A DNA stretch of 37,248 nucleotides from an uncultured Alphaproteobacteria bacterium (lineage in GTDB: Bacteria > Pseudomonadota > Alphaproteobacteria > HIMB59 > GCA-002718135), in contig CACJZA010000010.1 in NCBI GenBank assembly GCA_902597795.1, positions 1-37,248 on the forward strand, written 5' to 3'. The notes under the pieces are model-generated. The model was not told where the DNA came from, did no database searches, and saw only the letters and a program-made list of their open reading frames with translations. The position numbers and the translations under genes are program-made. Within the stretch, counting starts at the first letter, position 1. Each line of letters opens with the position of its first letter. This document shows, piece by piece, positions 8,382-16,407 of this stretch.

Positions 8382-9290
8382 ATGAAAAAAATCAGTTGGG
8401 TAACACATGAAGATTATGACATTCCTCTGCCTGAAAATCATAAATTTACTGCCAGTAAGTTTTCAGATTTATACAATGAATTGAAAAATTTAGATTTTTA
8501 TCATCGTGCAAATATTCTAAATCCTCAAAAAGCAAGTGTTGATGAGGTTTCTATATGCCATGATTTGGATTACGTATTAAAAATTAAAAATGGTAGTTTA
8601 TCTGATAAAGAAATAAGAAGATTGGGTTTTAAATGGTCTGAAACGCTTTCTAATCGTTCCTTTCTAGCAGTTAATGGCACTCTATTAACATGCAAAGAAG
8701 CGATTAAGAATGGAATAGCAAATCATTTAGCTGGTGGCACACACCATAGTCATAGAGATTTTGGTTCAGGGTATTGTGTTTTTAACGATATGGCTTACGC
8801 TTCATTACATTTAATAAGAACTCATCAAGTAAATAAAGTATTAATTTTTGATACTGATGTTCATCAAGGAGATGGAACAGCTTCAATTCTTAAAGATAAT
8901 GATAAAATCTTTACATGTTCTATTCATTGTAAAAATAATTTTCCATTTAGAAAATCAATAAGTGACATGGATGTTGAATTAGATGACAATTTAGAAGATG
9001 ATGAGTATTTAAAAATATTAAATCAAACTCTTAATAATTGTATAAAAAATTTTAATCCTGATTTAGTAATTTTTGATACGGGAGTTGATATTCATGTGAA
9101 TGATAAATTAGGAAATTTACAAATAACAACTGAAGGATTATTAAAAAGAGATATTACAGTACTAGAATTTTTTAAGAATAAATCAATTCCCATTGCAACA
9201 GTAATAGGTGGTGGATATTCAAATGATAAATTAGAGTTAGCTAAAAGACACAGTTTAATTTTTAAAGCTACATCAATGGTTTTTAATTAA
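8382..9290 (+). CDS. Histone deacetylase family protein (class IV-like)
   Basis: This 302-residue enzyme belongs to the arginase/deacetylase fold. The active site is complete: GGTHH (118-122) with the paired histidines, a glycine-rich GSGYCVFND (128-136), DTDVHQGDGT (157-166) with zinc ligands Asp159 and His161, the third ligand Asp236 in FDTGVDIH, and GGGYS (276-280). The GGTHH..FG.GYCVFND pattern is that of HDAC11/class IV-like bacterial proteins rather than acetoin-utilisation AcuC. Bacterial members deacetylate acetylated amines, polyamines or possibly acylated lysines; the substrate here is unknown. It has a clear AGAGG ribosome-binding site. Its TAA overlaps the stop of the convergent gene (TTAA at 9287-9290). 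Confidence 0.9.
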   Translation: MKKISWVTHEDYDIPLPENHKFTASKFSDLYNELKNLDFYHRANILNPQKASVDEVSICHDLDYVLKIKNGSLSDKEIRRLGFKWSETLSNRSFLAVNGTLLTCKEAIKNGIANHLAGGTHHSHRDFGSGYCVFNDMAYASLHLIRTHQVNKVLIFDTDVHQGDGTASILKDNDKIFTCSIHCKNNFPFRKSISDMDVELDDNLEDDEYLKILNQTLNNCIKNFNPDLVIFDTGVDIHVNDKLGNLQITTEGLLKRDITVLEFFKNKSIPIATVIGGGYSNDKLELAKRHSLIFKATSMVFN

Positions 9291-9694
9291 TTACATTTAG
9301 AAATAACTACTTGTATTGACTTATCATTATCGAGGTATTCAAAACAAAAATTTTTAAACAAATTAAAATGATTATTTATAATTTTTAAATTTTCATTGTT
9401 ATTATCTAAAAAAATATATTCAAATTTAATTTTTTCAACAATATTGTTAGAAAAAATTGGCATTGTAATTATTTCACCATCATTAAATATTGATTTTAAA
9501 TAAAATGTATCTGAGTCATTATCTACCTTAGAAAATGAATTTTTTTTTATCAGAAAAAGAACATTTTCATTCCAATCTTTCTTTTGAAGATCAAAAAGTA
9601 TATTTAAATCATCAATGTTTATTAATTTATCTGAATCTAAGGCCTGAGTATTTAGTGATAAAAAAATAAAACATAAAAAAAGTAATTTTTCCAT
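9287..9694 (-). CDS. Exported protein of unknown function
   Basis: This 135-residue protein was not recognised. Residues 1-18 form a plausible Sec signal peptide (basic Lys3, hydrophobic core, cleavage after TQA). The mature part is acidic, Asn/Asp-rich and apparently beta-strand-prone, with two late cysteines (in NFCFEYL and SKCN) that could form a disulfide in the periplasm. It shares its stop codon bases with the convergent HDAC-like gene and is divergent from an EamA transporter across 68 bp. The single-gene transcription unit and signal peptide suggest a real gene. No function is proposed. Confidence 0.6.
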   Translation of the reverse strand: MEKLLFLCFIFLSLNTQALDSDKLINIDDLNILFDLQKKDWNENVLFLIKKNSFSKVDNDSDTFYLKSIFNDGEIITMPIFSNNIVEKIKFEYIFLDNNNENLKIINNHFNLFKNFCFEYLDNDKSIQVVISKCN

Positions 9695-9762
9695 AAAAAC
9701 AAGTGTGATTTAAAGATTGATACTGATAGATATATTAATAATCTATTTATTTTCAAATATTT

Positions 9763-10617
9763 ATGAAAACAAGAAATAAAGGCCTTATACTTTCATTTGT
9801 TGGAGTTTTAATTCTTAGTCCTGATAGTTTATTAATTAGACTAGTAGATTTAGATGATTTTAGTTTAATATTTTATAGAAGTGCTTTACCAGCTGTTTCT
9901 ATATTAATATTTCTCATTTATACTTATCAAAAATCTTTTCTTAAATCATTTTATCTAATTGGTGTACCAGGTATCATCTATGCTCTTCTTTATGCTATAA
10001 CTCATATTTGTTTTGTATACTCAATACAAAATACTGCTGTAGCAAATACACTGGTTCTGATTGCATCAGCACCCATTTTTGCTGCTTTATTTTCAGTTTT
10101 TATACTTAAAGAAATACCCAATATTTTTACTTGGGTAATAATTTTAATTGCAATGTTTGCTATGATTATCATTGGTATTGGTAGTTTTACAACTTCAGGA
10201 TTATATGGAGATCTAATGGCTTTAATTGTAGCTGTTGGTATGGGATTTAGTATGGTACTTGTAAGATTATTTAAAAATAAAGATTTTGTTCCTGCTTGTT
10301 TAATTGGTTGTTTAATATCAGCTCTATATGTACTTCCTTTTGGAATTAATTTTCAATTAAGCATCGATCAGATATATTTACTTTTATTAATGTGTTTTAT
10401 AATATTACCAATACCATTTATTATTTTAGCGATTTCTCCTAAATTTACTCCTGCTCATGAAGTTGCATTAATTTTTTTATTAGAAAGTGTTTTAGGTACC
10501 GCTTGGGTTTGGTTTGTTATAAATGAAATTCCACCTATAAACACAATCATAGGCGGAGCCCTTTTACTTGGATCAGTAACAATATTTACATATCAAACAA
10601 CTAAAAAAGCAAATTAG
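9763..10617 (+). CDS. EamA/DMT family transporter
   Basis: This 284-residue protein has ten membrane segments in two EamA halves. The N-terminal half carries DSLLIRLVDLDDFSLIFYRS, typical of the first repeat where a charged residue follows the second helix. The second half ends with a conserved helix (EIPPINTIIGGALLLGSVTI) near residues 255-275. It differs from the 7179 and 10614 genes: the EKVGIxRW segment is replaced by KEIPNIFTW, so it belongs to another DMT subgroup. The substrate is unknown. It has no obvious Shine-Dalgarno, and its stop codon overlaps the convergent gene's stop at TTAG (10614-10617). Confidence 0.87.
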   Translation: MKTRNKGLILSFVGVLILSPDSLLIRLVDLDDFSLIFYRSALPAVSILIFLIYTYQKSFLKSFYLIGVPGIIYALLYAITHICFVYSIQNTAVANTLVLIASAPIFAALFSVFILKEIPNIFTWVIILIAMFAMIIIGIGSFTTSGLYGDLMALIVAVGMGFSMVLVRLFKNKDFVPACLIGCLISALYVLPFGINFQLSIDQIYLLLLMCFIILPIPFIILAISPKFTPAHEVALIFLLESVLGTAWVWFVINEIPPINTIIGGALLLGSVTIFTYQTTKKAN

Positions 10618-10625
10618 TTTTTTTT
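10599..10625. terminator. Possible bidirectional AT-rich terminator
   Basis: AACTAA (10599-10604) and TTAGTT (10614-10619) form a 6-bp inverted repeat with a 9-nt loop, followed by a T-run to 10625. A run of A lies on the other side, so it could act in both directions at this convergent pair. The stem is weak because it is AT-only apart from one C-G pair. Confidence 0.25.
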
Positions 10626-11465
10626 AACCTCTTTACTTTCTCTAACGAAAATATAAATACCGCTAAGAACAATCATGGATAATCCTAAATAAATCCAAAT
10701 ATCAGGCAAATCACCAAAGAAGGCATAACCAACAAGTATATTTGTTGAGATCTCAAAATAAGCTAATGGAGCTAGTTTTGAAGCTTCACCAAATCTCAAA
10801 GAAAGAATTATTAAAAAATGTCCTAGAGTTCCAATTGAAGCTAACGAGATGAGTAATAATAATTGTCTTAAATCTAAATTTATCCAGTAAAAAGGAACAA
10901 TAAGAGATATAAAAATACAACCTACGATGCCTGTAAAAAGTAAAGTAACAACAGCACTATCTGTAAAAGATAATTTTCTAGTATATATTATATAAAAAGC
11001 ATATGAAATTCCTGCAGCAATAGCTGAGACAGATGCGAAATTAATTTCGAGAAAACCTGGTCGTATAATGACCATAACACCAAAAAAACCGATCAAAACT
11101 GCAATCCATCGATGAATTCCAACTTTTTCTTTTAAATAAAAAATAGATAATATTGTCACTATTATTGGAGAGATAAAGGCAAGGGTTAAAGCTTCAGCTA
11201 ACGATATAATTGAAATTGCATAAAAGAAAAAAACAGTAGATAAAAATAAAAAAAAACTTCTAAATAGTTGTACTGAAATTGTTTTAGGGAAACTGATTTC
11301 TTTTCTAAAAAATATAAATGCTAGTGGAAAACTAACTAAAAGCATAAAAAAATATCTTCCCCAAATTACTTGTATGAAATGTATTTCTGAAGATAGATAT
11401 TTTGCAATACCATCCATGAAAGGTAATAACAGCCAACCTGATATATTAAGAATATATGCTAACAT
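10614..11465 (-). CDS. EamA/DMT family transporter (paralogue of the 7179 gene)
   Basis: This 283-residue protein has ten hydrophobic helices in two EamA repeats. The first repeat ends with LKEKVGIHRWIAVLIGFFG, the second with FFGDLPDIWIYLGLSMIVLSGIYIFVRES. These closely match the equivalent segments of the EamA protein encoded at 7179-8090, so the two probably arose by duplication or share a subfamily (RhaT/SAM-transporter-like DMT proteins). The substrate is unknown. It lies 5 bp downstream of the CxxC protein gene on the same strand, so the two are probably co-transcribed. Confidence 0.88.
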   Translation of the reverse strand: MLAYILNISGWLLLPFMDGIAKYLSSEIHFIQVIWGRYFFMLLVSFPLAFIFFRKEISFPKTISVQLFRSFFLFLSTVFFFYAISIISLAEALTLAFISPIIVTILSIFYLKEKVGIHRWIAVLIGFFGVMVIIRPGFLEINFASVSAIAAGISYAFYIIYTRKLSFTDSAVVTLLFTGIVGCIFISLIVPFYWINLDLRQLLLLISLASIGTLGHFLIILSLRFGEASKLAPLAYFEISTNILVGYAFFGDLPDIWIYLGLSMIVLSGIYIFVRESKEVKKN

Positions 11466-11470
11466 TAATT

Positions 11471-11872
11471 TTATTTAAAAGATGATGGATCACAAATCTT
11501 ACAAATTAAATCTCCAATTGATTTTTTAGGATTATAAGTTTGATAGAAAATATCTTTTGCAGAAATATTATTTTTAGATAAATATTTTTCTATTTCCCAA
11601 TAATACCTAAAACATTTTGAACATTGTGCAGCATTTTCTTTATGTGATGGTTTATATATTTCATTCCAAAGTTTGGACATTTCATTTTGCTTATCAGGAG
11701 AAATATTTTCTGAAATAATTGATGGAATATCCATAAAACACTCAGCGCATTGTATTTCAGATGTTACATTTTTATATGGTTCATCTTTATAGTTTTTTCC
11801 TATAGTAGTTTTACCAATATATTTATCTGAACTACAATTTGGACAAAAAAAATTGATTTTATTGCTAAGCAT
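11471..11872 (-). CDS. Zinc-ribbon-like protein with four CxxC pairs
   Basis: This 133-residue soluble protein was not assigned to a family. Its main feature is four CxxC pairs: Cys10/13, Cys42/45, Cys84/87 and Cys124/127. The first two pairs are 29 residues apart and the last two 37 apart, as expected for two zinc ribbons (CPNC...CAEC and CSKC...CKIC). The segment between them (SKLWNEIYKP, KYLSKNNISAKDIFY) looks helical. The protein may bind zinc and nucleic acid or a protein partner. It is the first gene of a pair with the EamA transporter 5 bp downstream and is divergent from another EamA gene 60 bp away. Confidence 0.7.
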   Translation of the reverse strand: MLSNKINFFCPNCSSDKYIGKTTIGKNYKDEPYKNVTSEIQCAECFMDIPSIISENISPDKQNEMSKLWNEIYKPSHKENAAQCSKCFRYYWEIEKYLSKNNISAKDIFYQTYNPKKSIGDLICKICDPSSFK

Positions 11873-11932
11873 TTTATTCTATGAATAAATTTTCATAGCA
11901 TTTATAAATTAAGAATAGAATTATTATTTATA

Positions 11933-12808
11933 ATGAACCTATATCTTTCATATCTATTTATCTTTTTTTGGAGTAGTGCTTTTATAAGTGGTCAATTTAT
12001 TGTGCAATCAGCAAGCCCTTTTGCAGCACTATGTTTTAGGTTTTGTATTGTAAGTGCATTTTTTTTAATTTTTTCTATTATTTTTAGAGAAAGAATTAGA
12101 ATAAAACGAAATTTAATCTTTCAAGCTATGATTACTGGAATTCTTTTTCATGGATTTTATTTAGGTGGAGTATTTTTTTCTTATTCTATGGGACTTACTG
12201 CAACATTATCTGCGTTAATTGTATGCCTTCAACCTATTTTAACAAATATTCTAAGTGGACCTATTTTAAAAGAAAAAGTTACTGTTACGCAATGGATAGG
12301 AATATTTTTTGGTTTTTTAGGCACTATATTAGTTATAGGTTATGATATTGGAACAGAAATCCCAACAATAGGTGTTATTGCTTCTATTGTTGCACTTTTA
12401 GGAGCAACTTCAGCTACAATTTGGCAAAAAAAATTTACTCATGAAATCAGTCTTTCAGTTAATAATTTTTATCAAGCATTAAGTGCTGGAATATTTTTAT
12501 TTATAATTTCACTTTTTTTTGAAATATCATTTATTAATTTTGATACACGTTTTATTTTATCAATTTTTTGGCAAATCATTATGGTATCCTTTGGAGCTTA
12601 CGCAATTCTAATGTACTTGATAAAAAATGGAACAGCTTCTAAAACATCAAGTCTCTTCTTTCTAGTACCTCCAACTACAGCTGTAATGGCCTGGTTTGTA
12701 TTAGGTGAAAAATTATTATTAATAGATATTATAGGGTTGTTAATTTGTACTTTTGGTGTTTATATAGCAACTCGAACCAAAGTGAGTAAAAATGTACATA
12801 ATTCTTAA
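11933..12808 (+). CDS. EamA/DMT family transporter
   Basis: This 291-residue ten-helix protein carries two EamA repeats. The N-terminus FFWSSAFISGQ (residues ~12-22) and the LGEKL segment near the C-terminus are typical of YedA/RhtA-like DMT exporters. The first repeat ends in LKEKVTVTQWIGIFFGFLG. Aromatic, small and Gly residues dominate the helices. The substrate is unknown; export of amino acids or metabolites is plausible for this subgroup. It overlaps the following DUF3147-like gene by 17 bp, which suggests coupled translation and possibly a shared task. Confidence 0.87.
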   Translation: MNLYLSYLFIFFWSSAFISGQFIVQSASPFAALCFRFCIVSAFFLIFSIIFRERIRIKRNLIFQAMITGILFHGFYLGGVFFSYSMGLTATLSALIVCLQPILTNILSGPILKEKVTVTQWIGIFFGFLGTILVIGYDIGTEIPTIGVIASIVALLGATSATIWQKKFTHEISLSVNNFYQALSAGIFLFIISLFFEISFINFDTRFILSIFWQIIMVSFGAYAILMYLIKNGTASKTSSLFFLVPPTTAVMAWFVLGEKLLLIDIIGLLICTFGVYIATRTKVSKNVHNS

Positions 12809-13139
12809 AACACTAATCAGTGCAATTATAATTGTTGCTGTTTCAGAAATAGCTAAAAAATATACTTGGACTGCCGCAATTATTGTTTCTTTGCCATTGA
12901 CTTCACTATTGGCGTTTGTTTGGTTGTATTGGGATACAAAAGACTATCAAAAAGTTATAGATCTCTCTTATAGCACAATTGTTATGACTGTACCTTCAAT
13001 AGTATTTTTTATTGTTTTACCAATACTTTTAAAATTTAAACAAAACTTTGTTTTCTCTCTGATAGTTTCAATAATTAGCACTGCAATAGCTTATGCTTTT
13101 TTTATGTTTATAATTAAAAAATTGAATTTTAATTTTTAA
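12792..13139 (+). CDS. DUF3147-like small membrane protein
   Basis: This 115-residue protein has four predicted membrane helices. The segment SLPLTSLLAFVWLYWDTKD (residues ~33-51) is the part I recall as characteristic of the DUF3147 family of small bacterial membrane proteins. Other features are a Trp in the first loop (KKYTWTAA) and a short basic C-terminal tail. No function is established for the family. It overlaps the preceding EamA gene by 17 bp, so the two are probably one operon. Its 3' end overlaps a convergent small gene by 11 bp. Confidence 0.7.
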   Translation: MYIILKTLISAIIIVAVSEIAKKYTWTAAIIVSLPLTSLLAFVWLYWDTKDYQKVIDLSYSTIVMTVPSIVFFIVLPILLKFKQNFVFSLIVSIISTAIAYAFFMFIIKKLNFNF

Positions 13140-13314
13140 TTATATTATCTTTATTCATTAAAATTGGCCTTCCATCATGTGCAGTATTTAATGGATAATA
13201 ATCACCATTATATTTAACACATAATGTTAAACCATTTCTTTTTTCTTTACCTAAATTTACCTCTAAATCTACTATTACTAGTTCAGTTTTTTCTAAAACT
13301 TTAATAATTTTCAT
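13129..13314 (-). CDS. Small protein of unknown function (61 aa)
   Basis: This small, soluble, Lys-rich protein was not recognised. The N-terminal half alternates hydrophobic and charged residues (IIKVLEKTELVIVDLEVNLG), suggesting beta-strands or a small OB/SH3-like barrel, followed by LCVKYNGDYYPLNTAHDGRP. A Shine-Dalgarno-like AAGGAT lies 4-5 nt before the ATG, which supports a real gene more strongly than length alone. It is divergent from the TupA-like gene (60 bp) and overlaps the DUF3147-like gene's 3' end by 11 bp. A shadow frame cannot be excluded. Confidence 0.5.
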   Translation of the reverse strand: MKIIKVLEKTELVIVDLEVNLGKEKRNGLTLCVKYNGDYYPLNTAHDGRPILMNKDNIIKN

Positions 13315-13374
13315 AACTATCCTTTCAAAATATATAAATATATTTAGTAAGTACTATAAGATGTATCAAGTTTT

Positions 13375-14169
13375 ATGATTAGAGTTTTACTTATATTTAT
13401 TTTAATATTCTTGATTAAGAATGCTCTAGCTAATGATAAACATATAACCATAGCAAGCACAACTTCTACACACGATACGGGTTTATTAGAATATATTAAC
13501 AAAGAATTTGAAAAAAAATATAAAATAAAAGTCAGAGCATTATCTCTTGGAACAGGTCAGGCAATTAAAGTTGCTATGGATGGAAATGTTGAAATTTTAT
13601 TAGTTCATCATAAAAAATCAGAGCTAGAATTTATGAATAAGGGATATGGCAACCTAAGATATGATTTGATGTATAATGATTTTGTCTTGATAGGACCAAA
13701 AAAAGATAACAAAACATGCTCTTCAATTGAAAATAAAATGATTGAAATAAAAAAATCAAAATTATTATTTGTATCAAGAGGTGATGAGAGTGGAACACAC
13801 AAAAAGGAGAAAGAGCTTTGGGAATTATCAAATATAAATATACCATTTAAAGAAAATTGGTATCTCAGTGTTGGTCAGGGAATGGGCTCAACATTATTAA
13901 TAGCTAATCAAAAGAATGCGTACACTCTAAGTGATCGTAGCACTTGGATAGCTTTTAATAAAAAAGAAAATCTACAAATTGTCTGTGAAAATTTACCACC
14001 ATTATTTAATCAATATGGGATAATTTTAGTAAGCAATAAGATAAATAATAATTTAAATATTGAAGAAGCTAAAAAATATATTGATTGGATTACATCAGAA
14101 GAAGCAAAAAAATTGATTAATAATTATCGAGTAAATGGAAAACAATTATTTTTCTTTAATCATAATTAG
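13375..14169 (+). CDS. TupA-like oxyanion-binding periplasmic protein
   Basis: This 264-residue protein has a Sec signal peptide (residues ~1-19, cleavage near ALA/ND). The mature part has the hallmarks of the tungstate/PstS-like substrate-binding family: ASTTSTHDTGLL at 27-38, GTGQAI at 59-64, EILLVHHKKSE at 73-83 and SRGDESGTHKKEKELW at 134-149. In the TupABC system the Thr/Ser-rich motif and the SRGDxSGT loop bind the oxyanion. No permease or ATPase gene is adjacent: the next gene is on the opposite strand and shares the stop bases (TTAG at 14166-14169). The protein may pair with an ABC transporter elsewhere, or act as a sensor. The ligand (tungstate or molybdate) is inferred from the family. 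Confidence 0.8.
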   Translation: MIRVLLIFILIFLIKNALANDKHITIASTTSTHDTGLLEYINKEFEKKYKIKVRALSLGTGQAIKVAMDGNVEILLVHHKKSELEFMNKGYGNLRYDLMYNDFVLIGPKKDNKTCSSIENKMIEIKKSKLLFVSRGDESGTHKKEKELWELSNINIPFKENWYLSVGQGMGSTLLIANQKNAYTLSDRSTWIAFNKKENLQIVCENLPPLFNQYGIILVSNKINNNLNIEEAKKYIDWITSEEAKKLINNYRVNGKQLFFFNHN

Positions 14170-14948
14170 TTAATTCTACCAAAAAATGTTAATCTTGCAT
14201 TTTCTGAAAGCATTGTGCCCTCTTCTTCATTATAATTAAGTGTTACTAATATTCTTGGTTTTTTAGACTCTACTGGTGTTACACGATGCAAATAATTTCT
14301 ACCATAAAATAATATAAGAGTACCGGCATCAACATCTGCTTTTTGTGGTAAAATTTTTCTATCTAAAATATCTTTAATATATGATTTATCGATATAGTTT
14401 TCAGAAAAATTTCTACCTTTACTAACATATTCAAATTCACCACCATTATCTGATGATTGTATCATTAAAGTGATAGCAAATGATGCATTATCAAAATGCC
14501 ATCCTAGCTGTTGTGATTTTTGATAATAATTATAATTTATGGAAGATAAGTTATCACTGTATGGATAAATATCTTTTAAATTTAAGACACCTTTTAAAAA
14601 ATTTTTAAAAATATTTGATTCATATAAAATATTTAATTTTGATTGCTGATTTAACAGATCATGAGGGACACAACCTTTATCACTAACGACCTCTCTATTT
14701 AAAGGATCATTCAAGTCACTTAATTTATCTTGTTTATTAAGTAAGATAGTATGATTTTGAGAACAATAGAAAGCTTGATTTTGTAATCCATGTGCTTCAT
14801 TAATTAATTCACTTAAGCAGTCATTTGTTAAAAAATCATTTAATATTAATATAGAATTTTTTTTAATTTCATCATTGCAATATTGTATATATTCATCGCT
14901 ATCTATTGGATGTTTTGACTGATTAACTATATCAATTATGGTATTCAT
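14166..14948 (-). CDS. 2-oxoglutarate/Fe(II) oxygenase, HalD/BesD-like
   Basis: This 260-residue enzyme shows the facial triad of the 2OG/Fe(II) dioxygenase fold: HFD (His151, Asp153) and His221 in GRNYLHRVTPV, with Arg232 in PRILVTLNY as the probable 2-oxoglutarate ligand. The segment SFAITLMIQSSDNGGEFEYV (156-175) is typical of the group that contains HalD/BesD amino-acid halogenases and ArpA-like hydroxylases. Halogenases replace the HxD aspartate with glycine or alanine; here the Asp is present, so hydroxylation is more likely than chlorination. The substrate is probably a small molecule such as a free amino acid, but this is inference. No Shine-Dalgarno is evident. It is divergent from selO by 70 bp. 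Confidence 0.78.
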   Translation of the reverse strand: MNTIIDIVNQSKHPIDSDEYIQYCNDEIKKNSILILNDFLTNDCLSELINEAHGLQNQAFYCSQNHTILLNKQDKLSDLNDPLNREVVSDKGCVPHDLLNQQSKLNILYESNIFKNFLKGVLNLKDIYPYSDNLSSINYNYYQKSQQLGWHFDNASFAITLMIQSSDNGGEFEYVSKGRNFSENYIDKSYIKDILDRKILPQKADVDAGTLILFYGRNYLHRVTPVESKKPRILVTLNYNEEEGTMLSENARLTFFGRIN

Positions 14949-15018
14949 TACAGACTTAATGCTTATATACTAAAGTTGTAGATGTTAAATTTAAAAAATT
15001 TATATATATTTATTCAAT

Positions 15019-16407
15019 ATGGTTTGGAATTTTCAAGATAGTTATACGAAACTACCTAGTATTTTTTATAGTAAAGTTAATCCTGAAAACTTTAGTAATA
15101 AAAAATTAGTTTTGTTTAATAGTGATCTTGCAAAGGACTTAAATTTAGATTTTAGTAAATATGATGATGATGAAAAGTGTAATATTCTTTTGGGAAAAAA
15201 TAAATTAAATAAAAATTACTTTTCTCAAGCCTATGCTGGACATCAATTTGGAAATTTTACAATTTTAGGCGATGGTAGAGCAGTAATTATTGGTGAACAT
15301 ATTACTAATAATAAACAAAGGGTAGATATACAGTTAAAAGGATCAGGACAGACACCCTACTCTAGAAATGGAGATGGAAAGGCTGCATTAGGTCCAATGA
15401 TAAGGGAATACATATTGAGTGAAGCTATGCATAATCTTGGCATTTCATCAACCAGAGCACTAGCTGTTATTACTACAGGTGAAAATGTATTGCGTGATAG
15501 ATTAGAGCCTGGTGCAATTTTAATTAGAGTTGCAAAATCGCATATTAGAGTGGGAACTTTTCAATTTGGAAGCCTTTTAAAAAATAGAGAGGAATTTCAA
15601 AACTTTATATCTTATACAATTTCAAGGCTGTATCCTGATATAGATAATAATAATGATAAATATTTAAAATTTTATGAGACAATCTGTGATTTACAAATTA
15701 AGTTAGTCGTAGATTGGATGAGAGTTGGTTTTATTCATGGCGTTATGAATACCGATAATATGTCTTTATCTGGTGAAACTATAGATTATGGTCCAGCAGC
15801 ATATTTGGATGAATATAATCCAAAAAAAGTTTTTAGCTCAATTGATAAAATGGGAAGATATTCTTTTGAAAATCAATCAAAAATAACGTTGTGGAATTTA
15901 GCAAGATTTGCTGAAACTTTTCTTCATTTAATTGATTCAAATGAAAAAACAGCAATTAAAAAAATCGAAGATATATTAAATAAATATAAAAAATTGTTTG
16001 ATAAATCTTGGTTAACAATGATGTCTATGAAATTAAATTTAGATACTAATAATAATAACGAAGAAATTGCTAAAGAATTTTTAGATTTGATGCATATTTA
16101 TAAACTTGATTATACAAATACATTTTTAGATTTAGAAAATAATACTCTTGATAAAAAAATTTTTAAAAATTGGGAAGAAAAATATAAAAATAATAAAATA
16201 AGAAAATTTAAAAATGTTAATCCTCAAATTATACCTAGAAATCATATTATTGAAAAAATAATTAATGAAGTGTACAGCAATAATTACAGTCAATTATATA
16301 AATTCGAAAAATTATTAAAAAATCCTTATGAGAAAATAGAAAATAAAAAATATATTGCCCCACCTCTTGAAAGTGAAAAAGTATTTGAAACTTTTTGTGG
16401 TACTTAA
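15019..16407 (+). CDS. selO: Protein adenylyltransferase SelO (YdiU)
   Basis: This 462-residue pseudokinase-fold enzyme transfers AMP from ATP to Ser, Thr or Tyr of target proteins and is linked to redox stress. Family motifs are present in order: YAGHQFGNFTILGDGRA (72-88), the nucleotide-binding LKGSGQTPYSRNGDG (106-120), REYILSEAMHNLGISSTRA (129-147), and the metal-site region HGVMNTDNMSLSGETIDYGP (240-259; Asp246, Asn247 and Asp256). The C-terminus ends FCGT, with Cys third from last, the position of the redox Cys/Sec in SelO. It is slightly shorter than E. coli YdiU, mainly in the C-terminal third. Its stop codon abuts that of the convergent M81 gene with no bases between. Confidence 0.93.
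   Translation: MVWNFQDSYTKLPSIFYSKVNPENFSNKKLVLFNSDLAKDLNLDFSKYDDDEKCNILLGKNKLNKNYFSQAYAGHQFGNFTILGDGRAVIIGEHITNNKQRVDIQLKGSGQTPYSRNGDGKAALGPMIREYILSEAMHNLGISSTRALAVITTGENVLRDRLEPGAILIRVAKSHIRVGTFQFGSLLKNREEFQNFISYTISRLYPDIDNNNDKYLKFYETICDLQIKLVVDWMRVGFIHGVMNTDNMSLSGETIDYGPAAYLDEYNPKKVFSSIDKMGRYSFENQSKITLWNLARFAETFLHLIDSNEKTAIKKIEDILNKYKKLFDKSWLTMMSMKLNLDTNNNNEEIAKEFLDLMHIYKLDYTNTFLDLENNTLDKKIFKNWEEKYKNNKIRKFKNVNPQIIPRNHIIEKIINEVYSNNYSQLYKFEKLLKNPYEKIENKKYIAPPLESEKVFETFCGT

Noticed and set aside
14166-14948. Amino-acid halogenase
   Set aside because: Halogenases of this group lack the Asp of HxD; Asp153 is present here.
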